From NCBI GenBank assembly GCA_014529385.2, contig CM043958.1, positions 153,285,293 through 153,349,292 of the forward strand: a DNA stretch of 64,000 bases, written 5' to 3'. This DNA comes from Adiantum capillus-veneris (taxonomy: Eukaryota; Streptophyta; Polypodiopsida; Polypodiales; Pteridaceae). The notes below the pieces were generated by a model, which made no database searches, had not been told where the DNA came from, and worked only from the letters and a program-made list of their open reading frames with translations. This document shows, in pieces, positions 36,324-46,739 of this stretch (within the stretch, counting starts at the first letter, position 1; every line of letters begins with the position of its first letter). The position numbers and the translations under genes were made by a program.

Positions 36324-36600
36324 TTTCAAGGATATTTTTGCTTGGAGTCACATGACATCGTTATTTGAAGTGCAACTACTGGCAGAATGAAGTAACCTGA
36401 AAATGCTTGCCACGGAAACCATGGAAGACTACAACCACAGGTTCCTTGATGTCTATCTTTGAGTGTCTTTCTTCAAGCTGATACCCTTGGAGGGACCAAT
36501 GTGAACATTATACAATTGGACTGCCATCACTGCTACAAGAATATTGTTTGTCCAAGCGAGTCTCTACTACCCAAGAGCTTATGGATAGTGCAGTATGTGT
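36324..36600 (+). pseudogene. gag: gag core fragment, right of the LTR pair
   Basis: TTTCAAGGATATTTTTGC continues the gag region broken at 34934; its counterpart at 55055-55075 is uninterrupted (GGCAAGCTTTCAAGAGAATTTTTGCC). Homologous to 44310-44510 and 55100-55370. Decayed beyond translation. Confidence 0.7.
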
Positions 36601-36639
36601 ATGTTATAATCTCCCCAACTTATTAGGGATTCGAGATGT

Positions 36640-37270
36640 CCTCATCTTGAGAAGAAGTAAGACAAGTCCTTCTCTAAGGTGGCTTAATCTTCTTCCCATG
36701 TTGTATCTTCTTTAGGATAGTCCTGTCATTGAACAAGGTGTTCTCTGAGAACTCTAGTTTGAAAAATCTTCTCTCAAAATTCTAGATGGTTGGAGCTCCA
36801 AGATGTTTTGAGTGGGCATGACATTTGTTCATCATTGAGGAGTTGATCATCAGAGGGAATATAGGGTTTTAATAAGTTTACATAAAATAGATCGTGGACT
36901 TCAACTTGTAAGCTTGGGTTCCTATACACTTGATCACTTCGTAAGGACCACAATAACGTGGGCTAAGCTTCTTGTACTTTCCAAGTGATAAGCTACTTCT
37001 CTTTGGGTGAATCCAAAGAAAAACCTTGTCACCTTCTTTGAATCTTCTTTCGAATCGTCCCCATCTAGTACTAGAGTTAGAGGAGAAAGAACTCTCCGAG
37101 CTGTCACAAGAGGACGATGATAAACTGGAATCATCCTCAAATCGAACACGTTTCTTTGGTTTACTGACGGCCTCAAAGGTAGACTTGCAACCCAAGTAGC
37201 CGGGATATCTGGTTCTCAACTCTTCTTCCACGACTGCCTCTTGGTCTTCAAGAGTCTATTGATTTGTCGC
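36640..37270 (-). pseudogene. Chimeric gag N-terminus / integrase C-terminus
   Basis: One minus frame (37231-36878) begins with a gag Ser-rich segment (YPGYLGCKSTF, KKRVRFEDD, poly-Ser; compare YPGYLGHKSTF and KKCVRFEG at 39390-39470). It passes without a stop into an integrase C-terminal module (FKEGDKVFLWIHPKRSSLS, YCGPYEVIKCIGTQAYKL). A broken chromodomain (TWEED, then ATLEKDLSYFF, about 36705-36665) follows. Protease, RT, RNase H and the integrase core are absent, so a single large deletion fused the two ends in frame. Confidence 0.75.
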
Positions 37271-37340
37271 TCTACAGCTTCATCAAATTCATCCTTTGAG
37301 TACACCCTTTGGGTTGGTACCGCTGGTGTAGGTTTCTTCT

Positions 37341-37667
37341 TTAAAGCACCTTTGAGAGGTGACGGATGGCGGCACGCCATCGAGAGTGCACCTCATAAAG
37401 GGGATGCTTCGCCATAAATGTTGCGTATTGGGGATCGTTGGAGTACCGTAGCATCTGTCGAGCACAATTGTCGACCTGCTGTTGACGATGCATCTCCATT
37501 CTTCCATAAATTGTGGGTGGAGACGAACCATACTCTTCTCCCGAATCGCCCGAGTGGTTGGGTGCAACAATTTCCTCTTGGCGAGATTCATCGACTAGTC
37601 CAAGGGTGCTGCAAATAAAGGGATCGGATCCTTTGTAGAAGAAGCATCGTCTGGGCTTTAATAGCAC
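37341..37667 (-). pseudogene. gag: gag N-terminal region and leader of the deleted minus element
   Basis: Minus frame up to the LTR at 37668. Contains GDSGEEYGSSPPTIYGRMEM and RQMLRYSNDPQYATFM; no conserved domain is recognised, but the position between LTR and the gag Ser-rich segment marks it as gag leader. Confidence 0.55.
37655..37666 (-). other. Mutated tRNA-iMet primer-binding site
   Basis: TGCTATTAAAGC on the minus strand, three changes from TGGTATCAGAGC and one base beyond the LTR end, the same spacing as in other copies. Confidence 0.5.
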
Positions 37668-38030
37668 TGTAATAGACTTGGGCACCCCAAGCCAATCATC
37701 TAATGCAACACACATGAGAGAAACAGAAAAGAACTACACAAGACTGAGAGAGAAACTACACGGCACCTTGGAGTTTCACGCCCAGAGGTACTGGCCCCAA
37801 AGACTCACACCCCTTGTCGCTCTTTCTTTATTATTATGCTTCAACACATACAATGTTCGAGGGTCCCCTCTCTCGACATTGCTCCCACGAGCACTTTGTT
37901 TGCAAATGTAGAGAGAAAATATATGAGAGAGATAATTCACCCAACGACAAACCATGGAGTCTAGGGATCAATGCCAGTTTGGGCGTTTTGTAGTGGAGAC
38001 ACATAAGATATATAGAGACGAAGCTCGCTG
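37668..38030 (-). repeat. 5' LTR of the deleted minus element (outer end uncertain)
   Basis: In plus coordinates opens TGTAATAGACTTGGGCACC; the inner end resembles the other LTR of this type (TGTAACAGACTTGG at 30820). A variant of the shared LTR block is at 37792-37829. The outer end is lost in the C-rich tract. Confidence 0.6.
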
Positions 38031-38035
38031 CTTGC

Positions 38036-38345
38036 TGAATCTGCTCCTGCCCCCTGCTTCCCCCTCGCGCTATCCTTTCTCCTTCCCTTCACGCTACCCT
38101 GTCCCCCTCCCCCCGTGCTGTTTGCTGCCCCTCCCCCTCACCTCGCTGTCCCCCCTTGATCGCTGAACCGTTGCCCCTCCTTCCCACCCTCTCCACCTCC
38201 CCTCACGCTGTCCCCCCTACTTGCTCCCTCGCTGCCCCCATTCCGGCCGCCTCCACCGGCCTTCGCACAGGTCCTACTGCCTACCCCTCACATTGCCCAC
38301 CTGCTTGCTCATGCGCCGCTCAATACCCGACGCCTCACTCTCTCG
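38036..38345. repeat. C-rich (G-rich on minus) degenerate tandem repeat
   Basis: Repeated units such as CCCCCTCCCC, CCTTCACGCTACC and CCTCACGCTGTCCCCCC. The minus strand holds several closely spaced G3-G6 runs, so G-quadruplex formation is plausible. Frames through it are low-complexity. Confidence 0.7.
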
Positions 38346-38404
38346 GCCCGCTCTTACGTGTTTTTTTTCTCGCCCATTTTCACTTATCCGATTCTCTCTT
38401 TTTG

Positions 38405-38880
38405 TAGAATGCACACAAAGATCATCCATGTAAACTTCTAGAATATTGCGTAGATATTCCTTAAATGCATGGCTCATTAGCCGCTTGAATGTTGCAGGTG
38501 CATTGGTCAGTCCAAAAGGCATGACCCTTTAAGCGAAAATTCCCCATTTTGTGGCAAAAGTCGTTTTATGTCGATCTTTGGGATCTATGGCTATTGTATT
38601 ATAACCAAAGAATCCATCCAAGAAGCTATAAGCCTCTTTCTCAGCTACTTGTTCTACCACATGATCCGTAACAGGAAGAGGATAGTTATCTCATATGGTA
38701 GCTGCATTCACCTTCTTGATGTTCACACACACTCTGAGTTTGCCATTCTTTTTTGGCACTACTACAATAGGTGATACCCAATCAGTGTGTTCTATTTCAT
38801 AGTTCTTTGATTTTCTTGGCAAAGGTTTCATTGTAGGTGTATGGTCGTTGTCTGCTTGGCTCAGTGTCATAAGACACTAC
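38405..38880 (-). pseudogene. pol: Gypsy RT fragment of a different (Tat-like) lineage
   Basis: Minus frame: KKNGKLRVCVN-like (about 38750-38715), AYSFLDGFFGYN, HKTTFATKWGIFA, MPFGLTNAPATFKRLMSHAF (38522-38463) and the active site EVYMDDLCVHS (about 38441-38409). DGFFGYN and VYMDDLCVHS differ from the chromovirus copies (SGYHQI, FFDDIIIYS) and resemble Tat-type plant gypsy elements. It stops dead at 38405, at the C-rich tract. Confidence 0.75.
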
Positions 38881-38935
38881 GCACAATAGCTTCAATTGCT
38901 GCCAAAGCAGTAGGCAGACCTACGGTACACATTTT

Positions 38936-39363
38936 TGTCACAAAATGATGTAGTGGCATGTCCAACTGATGGATGAAATGACTTTTTAGAAGTTGTCCCA
39001 ACTTATGGGATTCCATCCAATGGGGCCTAGGGGGACACAAGGGATTTAAAAAAAAATAGTGTCTTGAAGACTTTCATGTAACTGCTTCTGGAAGGCCATG
39101 GGTCTATAAATTCATTGCTAGGGCCTCTCTTCCTGAGATTGTCTTGGGAGCACTGAGCACCCTCGGACATTGTACTTTGCTCAAGCATTGATATAAAAAT
39201 AAATACCGAAAGGGGCGCCAGACTTTGGGGCCAATACCTTTGGGCATAGGACTACATCGCGTCGTGTGTCTCTCTCTAACTGTGATAAGTTTTGTTAAGT
39301 GTTTCTAAGTATTTTTTGTGTGTCGTGTCAGATTTCCGACTTAGGGTGTCCAAGTCAACTACA
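38936..39363 (+). repeat. 5' LTR of the integrase-deleted gypsy element
   Basis: Runs from TGTCACAAAATGATG to GTCAACTACA and is directly followed by a primer site. TATAAAAATAAA precedes the shared LTR block at 39197-39234. Confidence 0.78.
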
Positions 39364-39364
39364 G

Positions 39365-39376
39365 AGGTATCAGAGC
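39365..39376 (+). other. tRNA-iMet primer-binding site
   Basis: AGGTATCAGAGC, one change from TGGTATCAGAGC (complement of the initiator tRNA-Met 3' end), one base after the LTR. Confidence 0.75.
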
Positions 39377-40510
39377 TCAATCGACATAGACTACCCTGGC
39401 TACTTGGGTCACAAGTCTACTTTTGCAACTGCACGAAAGACAAAGAAGTGTGTACGCTTTGAGGGTGTTTCCAGTTCATCCTCATCCTCTTCTGATAGTT
39501 CCGATAGCTCTTCCTCCTCTGATTCCAATGATGAGGACAGAAAGGGCAAAAACGAAGAAAGACCCAAAGATACGGAAAAACAAGAAGAAGGCTAAGAGCA
39601 CATCCCACCGAAGATCTTGAAAGTATTCAGACAATTCTGAGGAGGATTCATCTTCTTGTGAGAGTTCGGACTCCGATGAGCAGATGTTTTACTCCAAGAG
39701 GAAGCATTTTTACAGAGCCAACCAATATAACTTTCTCGAGGGCAAGAGCAAGAAGACCAAAGATTTCAAGAAAGGTGGAAAAGCCTTGAAGTTTGATACT
39801 TTTTCGGGCTTTCGAAATACTCATAAGGCTCTCGCCTTTATTCAACGGTTCGACATAGCTTATTTTGGAGGGCACCATCCTATCTGAAAGGAAATGCACA
39901 GATATGGTGGTCCACCCTATTGTTGCCCAAGGAAGCACCTACAGAGTGGCTGCAGTTCAAGCGACTTTTTACTTCTTCGTGGCTCACTCAGGAGTACGAA
40001 CGTGATGTGGTCACTGCTTGGAATCATCTTTCGATGACCAAGGAAGATACTTTAGATATCTATTGCTAGAGATTTTGGGATACTTTTCTACCGGCCTCTT
40101 CTTTTAAAAATATCACCTTTAAGCAATAGATTGAGCAATGTTGTTGTGGTCTACCCAAAGAGATACAAGATTACTATTTATTGCATAAGTCTGACTCCAT
40201 ACAACAACTCAAGGGACATGCTAAGCAAGGGTTTGCAATGCATGCGGGTACACTTACGTATCTAACTGATCAACTCTTGACAACAAGGGCCAAACAAAAT
40301 TTTAAATAACAATAACAAAAGAAGAGGCAAGTTTCAAAAAAAGAAAGACACACGTCTCCGATTGACAGAGGAAGACCGAGCTTCGTATCTCAAAGCGGAA
40401 AAGTGTTTTGGATGTGGAGAACATGGGCATGTGTTGGCACGATGCCCACACAAGGCGCCTAGAGGTCAATCAGAAGGCAAGCCAGAGAGTTCTAGAGCAG
40501 CCAAGAGCAC
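39377..40510 (+). pseudogene. gag: gag of the integrase-deleted gypsy element
   Basis: Order: Ser/Asp-rich N-terminus (39390-39700), FKKGGKALKFDTFSGF (39766-39813), gag core (IWWSTLLLPKEAP, WLQFKRLFTSSWL, CCCGLPKEIQDYY; about 39900-40170), GHAKQGFAMHAG and a single zinc knuckle, CFGCGEHGHVLARC (about 40402-40443). It is colinear with the intact gag at 60029-61700. Frame changes occur near 39600 and 39885; stops lie in the core (40069, 40127). Confidence 0.85.
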
Positions 40511-40519
40511 GGAAGAAAA

Positions 40520-42974
40520 GGAAAGATGAAAGTAAGACTGGTACCAGACTGTGTGGGGACCGTTGTTCTAGCGGCACCCAGACGGAATGTTGCCATTACA
40601 CCTGTCATTGGCAAACTTCGGTTGCATAGCCAGGGGTATTTAGGGCACGAGGACTTTTACATCATGCCTTTGGAAGGGTGTGACGTCCTCCTAGGAATCC
40701 CTTGGTTCGACGAACAGCGTTGTGGTCGATTATGAGCAAGGAAGGCCATCTTGAAGAACGAGAAGGGTAGAGAGATTGTACTTGATGTAAAACTGAAAGG
40801 CGAGTCCATCCCACTTGTATCGGCTTCGGCTGTTTCCAAATTAATGAGATCCCGTCATTTTGTTTACTCGATTTTCTTGAAAGAACTGAATGATGAACAA
40901 AGGTCAAATATGTCTAATCTCGAAAAGGAACGACAAGAATTTCTGCAAGCTCACGCTGACTGTTTCTCTTAAGTTTGAAGGCTTACTAGGCGAGTTACTT
41001 CCTTCACGTCTCAAAGATCACAAGATTGATTTGATACCCTATAGTACACCACCGAACCGGCCACCTTAAGGAGTTAGCCGAGCCCAAAATGAAGAAAAAA
41101 TGAACAAGGTAAAAGAACTTCTTGAGAAGGGTCTCATCCAACCTAGTACTTCACCGTTTTGTTCGCCCGTGTTCCTGGTATTGAAGAAAGATGGATCTCA
41201 GAGAATGTGCATTGACTATAGAGCTCTCAATAAAATCACCATTAAGAACATATTTCCTCTTCCGAGGATTGATGATATACTCGACAAACTTTAGGGTTCT
41301 TGTTTTAGACGAATTGATATGAAGAGTGGTTATAATCAGATCCGAATTGCTCTCGGAGATGTCTACAAGACAACTTTTAGGACGAATTTTCCTAAATACG
41401 AATATTTGGTGATGCCCTTCGGCCTCACGAATGCTCCCACTACATTTAACCGCATAAGGGATAGGATTTTTAGAGAGTACCGATCATTTGTGGGCACTTT
41501 CTTTGAGGACATCATCATCTTCTCCAAGAGTGAGGCAAAGCATCGACACCATTTGTTACAGGTTTTCCAGGCACTGTGGCAACATAAGTTGGTTGTGAAT
41601 GCGGAAAAAAGTGAGTTCTTCTTGCCAGAGATACACTTTTTGGGACACATCATCTCAGTCGAAGGTGTAAAGATGGACCCAACCAAAGTTGAGACCATTC
41701 GTGATTGGCGCAATTTGAAAAATGTTCATGCAGCTCGCAGTTTTTTGAGTTTGTGCTCATACTACTGGCGGTTCATTCAAAATTTGCAGAGATCGCTTCT
41801 CCTTTGCATGTGTTGACTCAAAAAGAGGTTCCTTTTACTTGGGGACCGTCAGAGATTGCAACCTTTCAGACTGTCCAGAAAAAGTTGACAACAAGACCAG
41901 TATTCGCTTTACCAGACTTGCAAAAGCCCTTTAAAGTTTACTGTGATGCATGTGGTCGCAGTTTAGGAGCAGTCTTGATGCAAGAAGGCCATGTCATAGC
42001 TTACGAGAGCACGATGTTTTCACCCCTTAATGGGTTGCACAGATTTATAAGAAAGAGCTTTTGGTAGTTATACATGCTCTTACACAGTGGCGACATTTTC
42101 TACTCGGAGGCGACTTTACCGTCTTTACAGATCATTAGAGTTTACGTTATTTTCTATCTCAGAAGCAGCTTTCGGCAAAGCAGATGAGGTGGGCTAACAT
42201 TCTATCACAGTTTCATTTCCAGATTGTCCATGTTCAGGGACAAAATAATTTAGTGGCAGATGTGGTGTCTCGCAAGCCCTTAGCTATTTCCGCGATTCAT
42301 CACTGACCTTAAAGGATATGATATATCAGTACGCCACCGATCTAAGTTTTGCAGACATATTTAACCGGTTGCAGAGTGGCAAGAAAGTTGCAGGATACGC
42401 GAGATATGGATACTACTTTTGCCAAGGTTCGCGTGGCTCTTGAGAAGTCTCAAGCACGGCATAAGAAGGCAGCCGACAAACAACTCCGCAACTTGCAATT
42501 GAAGGAAGATGATTGGGTGCTTTTACGATTTTAGAAGGTACTCTTGAGGAAATGAAAGGGAAAGGAGCGGATTTTTTCAAAGCTAAGTATGTGATACTAT
42601 GGCCCTTTTCAGATTCAAGAGAAGATGTATGATGTATCCTTTAGACTGAAGTTGCCAGATACTTGGAAGTTCACAATGCGTTTCATGTGAGTCTCTTGAA
42701 ACCTTTTAAGGGTGAGGTGCCAGTCGACAGGGAGACTCAGGAGCAACCCGAACTGGAAGAGAGCGAGGAAATTCTCGTTCCAAAACAGATACTTGCTCAC
42801 CAAGCAAGGAAAGTGATTCGACGGTTCTTAGTTAAATTCAAGGACTATCAGGCATTGGATGCAAAGTGGATGGAGGAGAATGACCTGGCAAATACTCAGA
42901 TATTGGAACTTTACCTTGAGGATTTCAGTCTAGCTTTGACTAATCCGAGAGATCCCGAAGATGAACAGGGTTGA
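40520..42974 (+). pseudogene. pol: pol of the integrase-deleted gypsy element
   Basis: Second half of the protease (GKLRLHSQGY, PLEGCDVLLGIPWF, 40600-40710; the D-S/T-G half is missing), then RT from about 41100 with [15 protein letters not shown]. The active site is changed to FFEDIIIFSK (about 41500-41530), replacing the first catalytic Asp with Glu. RNase H (41830-42270) is in broken frames. At about 42398 the sequence jumps from QSGKKVAGYA (integrase start) to DMDTTFAKVRVALEKSQ, so the zinc finger and catalytic core are deleted. The C-terminal module and chromodomain (FLVKFKDYQALDAKWMEEND, 42828-42885) remain, ending at 42974. Confidence 0.9.
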
Positions 42975-43306
42975 ATCTGGTGCAGATGGGACTGCACAAG
43001 AGGGGAGTCACTCTGCTCCTCCATCACAGGTTACCCAGATGGAATAAAGTCATTGATTTTCCTTTGGATTTTAGAAATACTGATGGGTTGATAGTATTTT
43101 ACTGTATGACTTTATGAAAGGAGTACTTCAAGCTGGGAATTCCCGAAATGAATCCGATATACTTGTAATCTCTCACGTGAGTTGTGTTTGAGTGCATGTT
43201 TGAAAGACGAAATGACTGCACCATTTTGGTCTTGTGATTCCAGAGAGATGAGATGGACATGATAGCAATAAGAATTAGTCAATCAAGACATTTGTGGAGA
43301 TCTGGG
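42975..43306 (+). other. 3' non-coding region of the pol element
   Basis: No coding signal. It runs into the first LTR of the tandem array without a clear polypurine tract or palindrome, so the junction at 43307 may be a recombination or insertion point. Confidence 0.5.
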
Positions 43307-43948
43307 TGTCACAAATTGCTGACGTGTCAAGCCATTGAAGAACGGAGCCAACCTACAGATCCCGGTGAGGGGCCTAAACCCTAAGAAGCAGCAGCAAAAG
43401 AAGAAGTCCTACCAACTTAAGGGACCCCATCCAATGGGGCCCAGCTGACATAAAGGCATTAAAATAAAGCTAGACCCTCACACACACAAAAGATAGCATA
43501 ACCAGCCAATGACGTGGCAGAGCAGTATGGATTTCCGCAATTTGCACAAGACTGCTGACATGGCAAGCAATATAGAATTCAGCAATTTGCTTTGAGTGTG
43601 CTGACGTGGCAGCCTGTATGGATTTCCGTAAAACGCACTGACAACTTTTTATTTGCAGCGCTTTTGGACCATATGCTGTTGAGGCCAAGGGCCTTTAAAT
43701 ATGTGCAGAGGGCTCGTTCTCTAGCACGCTTCGGTGAGAAGGTACAGAACGTGAGTACCAGCATTGTACTGAGTTCAAGTAATATAAAGAAATACCGAAA
43801 GGGGCGCCAAGGTTTGGGGCTAGTACTCCTTGGGGTGGAATTTCGCCACTCCATGTCGCGTGTGCTCTCTCTCTCTCTCTCTCTCTTTTTCAGTTCAATT
43901 GTTATTGAAGTGCTAAAAATCTGTTTAGTCTGTTCTTTTCTGTTGGTA
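43307..43948 (+). repeat. First LTR of the tandem array
   Basis: TGTCACAAATTGCTGACG start; AATATAAAGAAATACCGAAA (43781-43800) opens the shared block, followed by a CT run at 43863-43884. The last 24 or so bp present in the other copies (GCATGTGGTG to GTGACA) are deleted. Confidence 0.85.
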
Positions 43949-43949
43949 G

Positions 43950-43961
43950 TGGTATCAGAGC
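43950..43961 (+). other. tRNA-iMet primer-binding site
   Basis: TGGTATCAGAGC, an exact match to the complement of the plant initiator tRNA-Met 3' end. Confidence 0.85.
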
Positions 43962-44400
43962 TTCAAGCGTGTGCTTTCTTGAAAGCATACCAATCCTACC
44001 AAAGAGCAAACCAATGCTTCCAAATTCTACTGGAATTTTATTTGAAGAATCTTGGTGTCCCGACCCCGGACTTATTAGCGACTCCCACCCTTACTTCATT
44101 GCACATCGGGCACGCTCCCGTCTTCATCGCTTTGTCTTGCGGGGCATAAGCCATAAAGATCACTTGCAAGAGAAGGATCCAAGATTTTTTTCGAGCTGCA
44201 GTTTTTCTCATATGCAATGCCATGCAGTGGTGGATGTCTATAGCTACCAAGCCGCTCAATCCAACGACTTGGCAAGCTCTCAAGAAAAATTTTGCCCGAA
44301 GTTATACGGTTTCTGGCAGCTTGTGGCAGAGTGGGGCATCCTGAAATGCTTGCCACAGAAACCCTGGCAGAATACGAATTGAAGTTTCTCGACATCTCTC
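43962..44400 (+). pseudogene. gag: gag relic, first array unit
   Basis: A frame near 44190-44330 reads LRAAVFLICNAMQWWMSIATK and TWQALKKNFARSY, a retrotransposon gag core with the W-rich segment. It is matched by equivalents at 46530-46680 and 54965-55110. A stop follows at 44342. No knuckle, protease or RT. Confidence 0.65.
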
Positions 44401-44633
44401 ATTAGGTGTCTCTTTCCGAGCTAAAAAACCTTGGAGGTCTAGTGTGATTGCCAGGTCTTCGGACTACCATCACCGCCACAGGAACATTGCTTGTTGAGGC
44501 TTGTTTCGACTATTCATGAGTTTAAGGATCATGCCATGGTCGGCTACGACCTTATGGAAGGAAGCTAACCCTAATTTTTTTGTGCAGGTTTCACGATGGA
44601 AAGTCTGTCGACTTTTTGAGCTGGACTCATGTC

Positions 44634-44921
44634 GAGATGACTTTTTAAGTTTGAATCTGTTTGAGAACTTGTTTGGTGATCCTGTTTGGAATTTGTTTGA
44701 AATGGATGGTATCTGTTTTGAACCTGTCTTGGTGCCTACTTGCACTGCTTGACTCTGGAGTTAATACTGGTTTCAATGAGATGACTTTTTAAGTTTGAAT
44801 CTATTTGAGAACTTGTTTGGTGATCCTGTTTGGAATTTGTTTGAAATGGATGGTATCTGTTTTGAACCTGTCTTGGTGCCTACTTGCACTGTTTGACTCT
44901 GGAGTTAATACTGGTTTCAAT
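44634..44921. repeat. 144-bp tandem duplication
   Basis: GAGATGACTTTTTAAGTTTG begins at 44634 and 44778; both units run to GGTTTCAATGA. The second array unit (from about 47518) has only one copy. Confidence 0.92.
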
Positions 44922-44979
44922 GATCGGTAACTTTTACTCCTGGGTGGAGTATTGAGAAATGATGTTTGAGAATGCTTGT

Positions 44980-45290
44980 TCATACTCATGGACCGGACCC
45001 TTGTGCTTATTTGCGGGGCAAGTATTGAACGATTGAATATTGTTGTTGATCTCATAGGCCCGGACCTGGATAGTTATTTACGGCAGAAGTATTAAGGAGT
45101 CTTAGTAGTGGTTACTCTCAACACCTCCAATCGACGCAAGCTGTGGTCTAAGGGGCGTTTGGTTGTAAAAGGCCTCTGTATCTCATGGCCCGAACCTTTT
45201 TAGGTTATTTGCGGGAGGAGTGATGAGAGAGTCGTTGAACAGCTCATGGCCCGGACTTGGATGGTTATTTACGGGGGGAGTGTTCATCGA
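44980..45290. repeat. Four spaced CATGGCCCGGACC / TTATTTGCGG motifs
   Basis: Each occurrence reads CTCATGGCCCGGACC (with variants), a few bases, then GTTATTT(G/A)CGG(G)GGGAGT. Starts are about 44985, 45052, 45177 and 45245. The same four recur in the second unit at about 47727, 47797, 47925 and 47985. Confidence 0.85.
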
Positions 45291-45567
45291 CGAGTTTATG
45301 TTTCTATGTTTTGTAACATGCATATGTGAGAATTTGTGTTGCATTGTGATGTGCCACCCATTGAATATTCCTTATTGGATGAGCTACTTCTGAAAAGTCT
45401 AACGACCCAGGATATATCGAGTTCCCATCTGGGATGAGACCTCTTATTGGATGAGATTCTTCCGGAAAGCCAACGACCCAGGATATCAAGAGCTCCAATT
45501 TGGAATGAGAAAACGGATTGTCCCTCGGAAATTTTTGAGCTTACTTGAGTTGTTTTGCAGATACACT

Positions 45568-45602
45568 GTAATCGCGGACGATTACTTTCTTTCAAGGAGG
45601 GA
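45568..45602 (+). promoter_or_regulatory. Palindrome plus polypurine tract before the second LTR
   Basis: GTAATCG-CGGA-CGATTAC (45568-45585) is a perfect 7-bp inverted repeat with a 4-base loop, followed by TTTC and the purine tract AAGGAGGGA, directly next to the LTR start. Confidence 0.72.
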
Positions 45603-46286
45603 TGTCAAAAATTGCTGACGTTCAAGCCACTGAAGAATGGAGCCAACCTATAGATCCCGGCCGAGGGGCCTAAACCCTAAGAAGAAGCAACAGCAGAAGA
45701 AGAAGTCCTACCAACTCATGGGACCCCGTCCGATGGGGCCCCAAGTGACATAAAGGCATTAAAATAAATCTGGACCCTCATACACACAAAAGATAGCGTA
45801 AACGGCTGGTGACGTGGCAGAGAAGTATGGATGTCCACAATCTGCACAAGACTGCTGATGTGGCAAACAATATGGGATTCTGCAATTTGCGCTAACTGTG
45901 CTGACGTGGCAGCCTGTAAGGACTTTCGTAAACGCGCTGGTAGCTTTTTAGGTGGAGGGCTTTGGACCAGATGCTTTTGACTTTATTGCTTTTCATGTAA
46001 CTGCTGTTGAGGCCAAGGGCCTAAACATATGTGCAGAGGTCTCATTCTCTGGCATGCTTCGGTTAAAGGTGCAGAGCCCAAGTACCGGCATTGTACTGGG
46101 TTCAAGTAGTATAAAGAAATACCAAAAGGGGCGCCAAGGTTTGGGGCCAATACTCCTTGGGGTGGAATTTCGCCACTCTGTGTCACGTGTGCTCTCTCTC
46201 TCTTTTTCAGTTCAATTGTTATTGAAGTGATAAAAGTCCGTTCAATCTGTTCTTTTCCGTTGGCATGTGGTGCCCGTCTAGTGACA
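45603..46286 (+). repeat. Second LTR of the tandem array
   Basis: TGTCAAAAATTGCTGACG to GTCTAGTGACA, 684 bp, the most complete uninterrupted LTR of this family in the window. ATAAAGAAATACC (shared block) at 46111; short CT run near 46191-46203. Confidence 0.88.
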
Positions 46287-46287
46287 G

Positions 46288-46299
46288 TGGTATCAGAGC
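46288..46299 (+). other. tRNA-iMet primer-binding site
   Basis: TGGTATCAGAGC, exact, one base after the LTR end. Confidence 0.88.
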
Positions 46300-46731
46300 T
46301 TTAGGCATGTGCTTTTTTGAAAGCATACCGATCCTCCCAAAGAGCAGATAGAGCAAACTGACGCTTCCAAGTTCTACTGGAATTTTATTTGAAGAATCTT
46401 GGTGTCCCGACCCCGAACTTATTAGCGACTGCCACCCTTACTTCATCGCGCATCAGGCGCTATCCCGTCTTCATCGCTTTGTCTTGCGGGGCATAAGCCA
46501 TAAAGATCACTTGCAAGAGAAGGATCCAAGGTTTGTTTCGAGCTGCAGTTTCTCTCAGATGCATTGCCATGAAGTGATGGATGTCTATAGCTACCAAGCT
46601 GCTCACTCCAAGGACTTGGCAAGCTTTTGTGAATTTTTTTGCCCGAAGTTATATGGTTTTGGCAGCTTCTGGCAGAGTGGGGTATCCTGAAATGCTTGCC
46701 ACGCAAACCCTAGCAGAAATAGACTTGAAGT
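46300..46731 (+). pseudogene. gag: gag relic, second array unit (left of the MITE)
   Basis: Colinear with 43962-44390: KDHLQEKDPRF-type leader and a gag core near 46530-46680 (CHEVMDVYSYQAA in an alternate frame). It is broken by frame changes and then interrupted by the MITE at 46740. Confidence 0.6.
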
Positions 46732-46739
46732 TTTTGGAC

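Larger units (their letters stand above)
44401..45602 (+). other. Non-coding internal region of the first array unit
   Basis: No conserved protein. It holds the 144-bp duplication (44634-44921), four CATGGCCCGGACC motifs, two copies of a TTATTGGATGAGA block (45372-45510), the palindrome at 45568-45585 and the polypurine tract TTCAAGGAGGGA (45591-45602). Confidence 0.75.

Noticed and set aside
43950-43961. tRNA-related sequence as a possible tRNA gene
   Set aside because: Only the 12-base primer-site complement is present beside an LTR; no cloverleaf around it. The same applies to the sites at 46288, 53551 and 39365.
44634-45290. CRISPR-like spaced repeats in the gag-only element
   Set aside because: Repeats are degenerate, unevenly spaced and inside a plant retroelement; there is no cas gene, and CRISPR arrays are not expected in a nuclear plant genome.
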